64,000 nucleotides of DNA from Chryseobacterium oranimense (GTDB lineage: Bacteria > Bacteroidota > Bacteroidia > Flavobacteriales > Weeksellaceae). Location: positions 372,001 to 436,000 of the forward strand of contig NZ_FQWT01000001.1 in assembly GCF_900129755.1 (NCBI RefSeq), given 5' to 3'. The translations under genes and the position numbers were made by a program. Under the pieces are notes generated by a model. It had not been told where the DNA came from. It did not search any database and saw only the letters and a list, made by a program, of their open reading frames with translations. Positions 60,453 to 64,000 of this stretch are shown here, in pieces. Positions within the stretch are counted from its first letter, which is position 1, and every line of letters begins with the position of its first letter.

Positions 60453-61583
60453 TTATAATCCGATTACCGGCATTGATAACATTAAGATATTTTCACTTTC
60501 TTCAAGACCGTCAAGAGGCTCAATGATTCCAGGCCTGTTAGGTTGAGACATTTTCATGGTAATATCATCAGAACCTAAAATCGTAAGCATTTCCGTTAAG
60601 AATTTCGAGCTGAAACCAATATTGATATCTTCCCCGTTATAATCACAAGGGATCTGCATATCTGCTTTGTTTGCATATTCCGTATCTTCTGCATGAAGGT
60701 GAAGAATGTTTGCAGACAGCTTAAATCTAACCTGGTTGGTAGATTTGTTAGACATGATCGATGCTCTCTTGATTGCTCCTAAAAGAAGGTTTCTGTTGAT
60801 CGTCAGTACATTTGGATTTTCTTTTGGAATTACAGCCGTATAATTAGGATATTTCCCATCTATCAGTCTACAGATCCATACATGTTTTCCAAAAGTAAAT
60901 TTGGCCATATTCTCATTAAAGTCGATGGTAACATCTTCGTTGGAACTTGCCAGAATATTTTTGAAAATATTCAAAGGTTTTTTAGGCATGATGAATTCCA
61001 TTGGCTCGGCATTCATCAGGTCTGTTCTTTTATATACAACCAGTCTGTGGGAATCGGTAGAAACAAAATTGGTTTCATTCTCTCCGAACTGGAATAATAC
61101 TCCTGTCATTACCGGACGAAGAGAGTCATTACTGGTAGCAAAAAGAGTATTCGTCAATGCTTCAGATAAAACTCCGGCAGGCATTGTTACGCTTTGGGAC
61201 GCATCAAACTCCGGCAGCTCGGGGTAATCATCGGCATTATCCAATGCTACAGCAAAGTTGTCTTTTTCATCTAAAATTTCAAGCTGGCTTCCGGTTCCTT
61301 CTGCGTTATCTTTTACAACAAAGGTTAAAGGCTGTTCACCATACGTCTTGATAAAATCCTGAAAAATTTTAGCAGGAACGGCAAATTTACCCGAATCATC
61401 GGACTTTACCTCCAGAGAAGTAACAAGAGTAGTCTCGCCATCAGATGCTGTAATGGTAACGTTATTTCCGTCTAATTCAAAAAGATAGTTTTCTAAAATC
61501 GGTCTCGATTGAGAGCTTGATATTACGCCACTTACAGTTTGCAATGCTTTCTGCAGTTCACCACTTGAAATAATAAATTTCAT
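60453..61583 (-). CDS. dnaN: DNA polymerase III sliding clamp (beta)
   Basis: 376 residues, three repeated clamp domains. N-terminal MKFIISSGELQKALQTVSGVI, central DSLRPVMTGVLFQFGENETNFVSTDSHRLV, and the C-terminal end VIGL (in SMPVIGL, part of the peptide-binding channel) are typical. The ring tethers polymerase to DNA. Its partner motif QLSLF occurs at the end of the DUF763 protein (13280-14491). A -7 element lies at 61605. Confidence 0.95.
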   Translation of the reverse strand: MKFIISSGELQKALQTVSGVISSSQSRPILENYLFELDGNNVTITASDGETTLVTSLEVKSDDSGKFAVPAKIFQDFIKTYGEQPLTFVVKDNAEGTGSQLEILDEKDNFAVALDNADDYPELPEFDASQSVTMPAGVLSEALTNTLFATSNDSLRPVMTGVLFQFGENETNFVSTDSHRLVVYKRTDLMNAEPMEFIMPKKPLNIFKNILASSNEDVTIDFNENMAKFTFGKHVWICRLIDGKYPNYTAVIPKENPNVLTINRNLLLGAIKRASIMSNKSTNQVRFKLSANILHLHAEDTEYANKADMQIPCDYNGEDINIGFSSKFLTEMLTILGSDDITMKMSQPNRPGIIEPLDGLEESENILMLSMPVIGL

Positions 61584-61604
61584 AGATTTAAAAATAAGTT
61601 TCTA

Positions 61605-61612
61605 CAAATATA
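61605..61612 (-). promoter_or_regulatory. -7 promoter element of dnaN
   Basis: TATATTTG on the minus strand, 21 bases upstream of the ATG at 61583. Confidence 0.5.
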
Positions 61613-61805
61613 ATAAATAGAAACTATAATGAAAAAAATAATCTTAAGGAGTTTTGAACAAATATCGTTAAGCTGTTTTCAGGCTTGATTTATGACCAGA
61701 ATTTCCTGTGAATTATTCATTCCAAACTAAAAATCTGATGCTTATTTATTCATTGGCGGGTGAAAACACGATATCGATATTTCACTTCCATCAAAATACA
61801 AATCC

Positions 61806-61813
61806 TATCTTTG
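61806..61813 (+). promoter_or_regulatory. -7 promoter element of the DgkA-type gene
   Basis: TATCTTTG, 13 bases upstream of the ATG at 61827. Confidence 0.5.
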
Positions 61814-61826
61814 CTAAAAATAAGCT

Positions 61827-62183
61827 ATGCAAAAGCCGCCTATTCACAGAAGTTTTTTAAACGCTTTCCGCGGTGTTTTCCTGATGCTGAAAACAGAGAG
61901 AAATTTCCAGATCGAGGTGGCCGCTTTTTTTATTAATCTGATGCTGATCTTTTATTTTAAACTTTCAGCAGTTGATACTGTATTAATTCTTATGGCTTCA
62001 GCAGGCGTTTTAAGTGCTGAAATTTTCAATACCGCGATTGAAAGGATATGTGATATCATTCAGCCTGATTTTGATAAAAGAATTGGCTTTATTAAGGATA
62101 TTTCTGCGGGAGCGGTCCTTTTGATGACGATTGCATCAATTATTACAGGAATAATTGTTTACTGGAAGTATATTTTCCAATAA
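61827..62183 (+). CDS. dgkA: DgkA-type diacylglycerol/undecaprenol kinase
   Basis: 118 residues with three membrane helices (about 33-50, 54-72, 92-115). The active-site pattern EIFNTAIERICD and KDISAGAVLL match the DgkA family. Members phosphorylate diacylglycerol or undecaprenol in the inner membrane. The exact lipid substrate is not decided by sequence here. Confidence 0.9.
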   Translation: MQKPPIHRSFLNAFRGVFLMLKTERNFQIEVAAFFINLMLIFYFKLSAVDTVLILMASAGVLSAEIFNTAIERICDIIQPDFDKRIGFIKDISAGAVLLMTIASIITGIIVYWKYIFQ

Positions 62184-62185
62184 AA

Positions 62186-62206
62186 AAGCACTCCCTAAGG
62201 AATGCT
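62186..62206. terminator. Terminator between the DgkA-type and peptide genes
   Basis: AAGCA/TGCTT with an inner TCC/GGA pair and one mismatch. It lies between convergent genes, with T-runs on both sides. Confidence 0.55.
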
Positions 62207-62213
62207 TATATTT

Positions 62214-62396
62214 TTAAGAACAGTATTTATCCCAGGACTCTGAGGTCATACAGCCATCAAATTTTGCACAGTAAGAAATATATGGCGGCGTGCTGCAATA
62301 TCCGTTTTCGTCTGTCGGATAAATGATCAAGGATGGGCCTATTCCTCCTTTTACGTTTTTCAGTTCCTGTCTTTTTAGTTTTTTTAGATTTTTCAT
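62214..62396 (-). CDS. Double-glycine leader peptide, bacteriocin-like
   Basis: 60 residues from the ATG at 62396. A longer frame to 62441 adds MILFVSFMLTNSRNI, which lacks the leader signal. The leader MKNLKKLKRQELKNVKGG (18 residues) is a double-glycine type, similar in layout to the peptide at 42374. The 42-residue mature part contains four Cys (CSTPPYISYC, GCMTSES, KYCS) and is otherwise unlike the other peptide. Function unknown; secretion through a C39-type exporter is inferred. Confidence 0.75.
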   Translation of the reverse strand: MKNLKKLKRQELKNVKGGIGPSLIIYPTDENGYCSTPPYISYCAKFDGCMTSESWDKYCS

Positions 62397-62464
62397 AATG
62401 TTTCTTGAATTTGTAAGCATAAAACTAACAAATAAAATCAATATTTCACCTTATTAAGATAAAT

Positions 62465-62797
62465 TTATTTTCCAATATAAATAAACCCAGATTTCCCTGA
62501 CTTGAAAACCGTTTCTATTCTTCTATAATCTTCCACTTCATATTCATCGGCCTGCAGAATTTCCTGATCTGTAACCTGAAAAAGGATTCCTTCCACCTCA
62601 TCTTCAGTATTTCCTGAAAATTCTAAAATGGGATGGTACTGCTGATTGCTTTTACGTAAAACTTCGGGATCTGTGATCTCTACGCTGCCCAGTTTATACC
62701 CCGTAAGAATGTCTTTTTCACCCTCCAGAATTCTGCCGAATGTTTCAATCTGAACCTGTTCTTTCTGCAAGGTTCCATAGGAAAACAGATAAGCCAT
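62465..62797 (-). CDS. Gamma-glutamylcyclotransferase-like (AIG2) protein
   Basis: 110 residues. YLFSYGTLQKEQVQ holds the YGTL substrate-binding loop, and GILFQVTDQEILQADEYE contains the acidic residue used for catalysis in this fold. Substrate unknown. The upstream SGNH gene's stop overlaps its start by one base (TAATG), so translation is coupled. Confidence 0.85.
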   Translation of the reverse strand: MAYLFSYGTLQKEQVQIETFGRILEGEKDILTGYKLGSVEITDPEVLRKSNQQYHPILEFSGNTEDEVEGILFQVTDQEILQADEYEVEDYRRIETVFKSGKSGFIYIGK

Positions 62798-63423
62798 TAC
62801 AAATATTTTTCTATGATGGGTATTGCCGTTTCAGCCATTATTCCGTAGCCTTTTTCGTTGGGATGTACACCATCGTCAGAAAGCAGGATTTCTTTGTCTT
62901 CTAAAACAGCCGTATAAAAATCAACATAATGCAGGGAGCGCTCAGAAGCAGTATCTTTCAGAATCTGGTTATAAACCAGGATTTCTTCATTGGTCCTTAA
63001 CTTTCCCGCCGCGCTTTCTATTCCATCTATCTTTTGAGAAACGGGAAGAATGTTGACCAGATAAATATCATGGGCATATTGTTTTGCATGATGAACTGCT
63101 TCGTTGATGTTACTCCTGAACTGATCAGGATTTACCATATGAACTCCACCTTTTTTAGCAAGGTCATTGGCTCCGTAAGCAATAAATATAATATTTCCTT
63201 CCGCTGAATTTCTGGCTGCCAGTTCATAAGGCATTCTTTTCAATAACCCTTCTGTAGTCTCACCACCGATTCCAAGGTTAAAAAGGATCAGCTCATTCTT
63301 TCCTTCATGAAACTGCTGCAAGGCATATCTTTTAAGAATATCTACCCAGCCTCCGAATACTCCGTCATATTCTCCATACGTGATGCTGTCTCCGAAGAAC
63401 AGCCCGTAAATCATTTTTTTCAT
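62797..63423 (-). CDS. SGNH/GDSL-family hydrolase
   Basis: 208 residues. GDSITYGE (block I, nucleophile Ser), GANDLAKKGG (block III, Asn) and DDGVHPNEKGY (block V, Asp and His) are all visible. No signal peptide, so probably cytoplasmic. Substrate unknown: such enzymes act as esterases or lysophospholipases. It overlaps the GGCT-like gene by one base. Confidence 0.88.
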   Translation of the reverse strand: MKKMIYGLFFGDSITYGEYDGVFGGWVDILKRYALQQFHEGKNELILFNLGIGGETTEGLLKRMPYELAARNSAEGNIIFIAYGANDLAKKGGVHMVNPDQFRSNINEAVHHAKQYAHDIYLVNILPVSQKIDGIESAAGKLRTNEEILVYNQILKDTASERSLHYVDFYTAVLEDKEILLSDDGVHPNEKGYGIMAETAIPIIEKYL

Positions 63424-63466
63424 TAAATAATTGCGTTGCTTGTTATTGTAATCAATGGCATTAAAA

Positions 63467-63883
63467 TCAATCCAAAATTAACACAATATTTTTATGCGAT
63501 TCTATAATTTCAACTAAAATTTCAAAAAGGGTCTGCCCTTTTCCTGAAGTCAGATCATCCAGTTTTTGCTGTATCAATTGGATATTGAAAGGTTTTCCCT
63601 GCCTGATCTTGTTTTCGTAAAAATCACGGGTTGCTTCAAAACCGAGTTCCTTTTTTGATTTTTGGGATTCTTTCCAGATGATTTCTAATTCTTCTCCGTT
63701 CCCGAATACTCCAAAACCGCCATACAGAATATCATCGAAGCCATCCAGAGTCCCCACTTTCCAGTCAGTATCTTTCATCAGCACTGAAGAAACCTCATCG
63801 TAGAACTCCTCCAGATTTGAAAAGTGACCGCCATTAATGACGGTCACTTTTCTGTTATTTTTATTTGAAGTATTCCACTCCAT
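63467..63883 (-). CDS. Barstar-family protein
   Basis: 138 residues, barstar-like: KVTVINGGHFSNLEEFYDEVSSVLM and DWKVGTLDGFDDILYGGFG correspond to the barstar fold used to inhibit ribonucleases. No ribonuclease gene lies beside it. The ATG at 63883 sits inside the purL 3' end, so the two frames overlap by 23 bases, with possible translational coupling. The GTG at the KVTVI stretch is a less likely start. Confidence 0.75.
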   Translation of the reverse strand: MEWNTSNKNNRKVTVINGGHFSNLEEFYDEVSSVLMKDTDWKVGTLDGFDDILYGGFGVFGNGEELEIIWKESQKSKKELGFEATRDFYENKIRQGKPFNIQLIQQKLDDLTSGKGQTLFEILVEIIESHKNIVLILD

Positions 63884-64000
63884 TTTTGAATATATTGTGA
63901 TAATTTGCGGTCGGTATGTTTTTCATTAACCCTTCTGCAAAACGTTCCGGGTGTCCCATTCTACCGAAAATTTTCCCGTCCGGACTGGTAACACCTTCAA
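63861..64000 (-). CDS. purL: Phosphoribosylformylglycinamidine synthase, C-terminal end
   Basis: Partial: only the last ~45 codons lie in the window. They read EGVTSPDGKIFGRMGHPER, then AEGLMKNIPTANYHNIF and GVEYFK before the stop at 63861-63863. SPDGKIFGRMGHPER is the signature end of the glutaminase domain in the long, single-chain PurL found in Bacteroidota and Clostridia (purine synthesis step 4). The reading frame differs from the barstar frame it overlaps. Confidence 0.8.
   Translation of the reverse strand, partial: EGVTSPDGKIFGRMGHPERFAEGLMKNIPTANYHNIFKNGVEYFK

Overview
The window looks like chromosomal DNA of a Flavobacteriia member, most likely Chryseobacterium or a close relative. 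The reasons are low GC content, a type IX secretion (T9SS) sorting domain, a GLPGLI-family protein, SusC-type plug fragments, a monomeric NADP isocitrate dehydrogenase, a class A beta-lactamase of the flavobacterial type, many promoters with the Bacteroidota -7 element TAnnTTTG, and almost no Shine-Dalgarno sequences. No rRNA, tRNA, CRISPR array, transposase or integrase was seen.

Layout. 1-4.9 kb: a DnaJ-domain gene cut by the left edge, an ECF sigma operon with two small membrane proteins, an S9 peptidase and a DoxX protein. 4.9-16 kb: a long one-strand run of small stand-alone enzymes (three SRPBCC, six VOC, two DinB, an SDR, an alpha/beta hydrolase), a Crp-type regulator, a DUF763 protein ending in a sliding-clamp-binding motif, and a cytoplasmic thiol peroxidase. 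16-21.4 kb: two secreted proteins, icd, and a divergent HxlR/SDR pair. 21.5-26.4 kb: a haem protein plus lipoprotein, a LytS/LytTR two-component system, a DUF1223 protein and a DoxX protein. The promoters on either side of the two-component genes share the same pair of 21-bp-spaced repeats. 26.6-34.9 kb: metallo-hydrolases, an aldo/keto reductase with its AraC regulator, an S41 peptidase, and the first of two ECF sigma/membrane-protein pairs. 35-40 kb: the second pair, an ALDH of the GapN type, a periplasmic thiol peroxidase and a small plug-domain protein.

40-45 kb is the accessory region. It is visibly AT-richer and holds a double-glycine-leader peptide gene (too short for usual gene callers) followed by a GLPGLI gene, a stretch of about 42-bp degenerate repeats, and a two-gene Kiwa anti-phage system (kwaA-kwaB). 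Orphan hypotheticals and a nested inverted repeat lie around them.

45-64 kb is mostly core: hutU, a DUF559 nuclease gene between inward-facing palindromic elements, a hydroxyacid dehydrogenase, pcm, a Gfo/Idh oxidoreductase, a secreted GH5 glycosidase, a HxlR/isochorismatase pair, the beta-lactamase, 3-hydroxyacyl-CoA dehydrogenase, pheT, dnaN, a DgkA-type kinase, a second double-glycine peptide, a GGCT/SGNH pair, a barstar-like gene, and the 3' end of purL at the right edge.

The most interesting items are the Kiwa locus with its peptide/GLPGLI neighbour, the LytTR operator pairs, the palindrome-flanked DUF559 gene, the DUF763 clamp motif, and a putative ECF-dependent short RNA near 35.1 kb.
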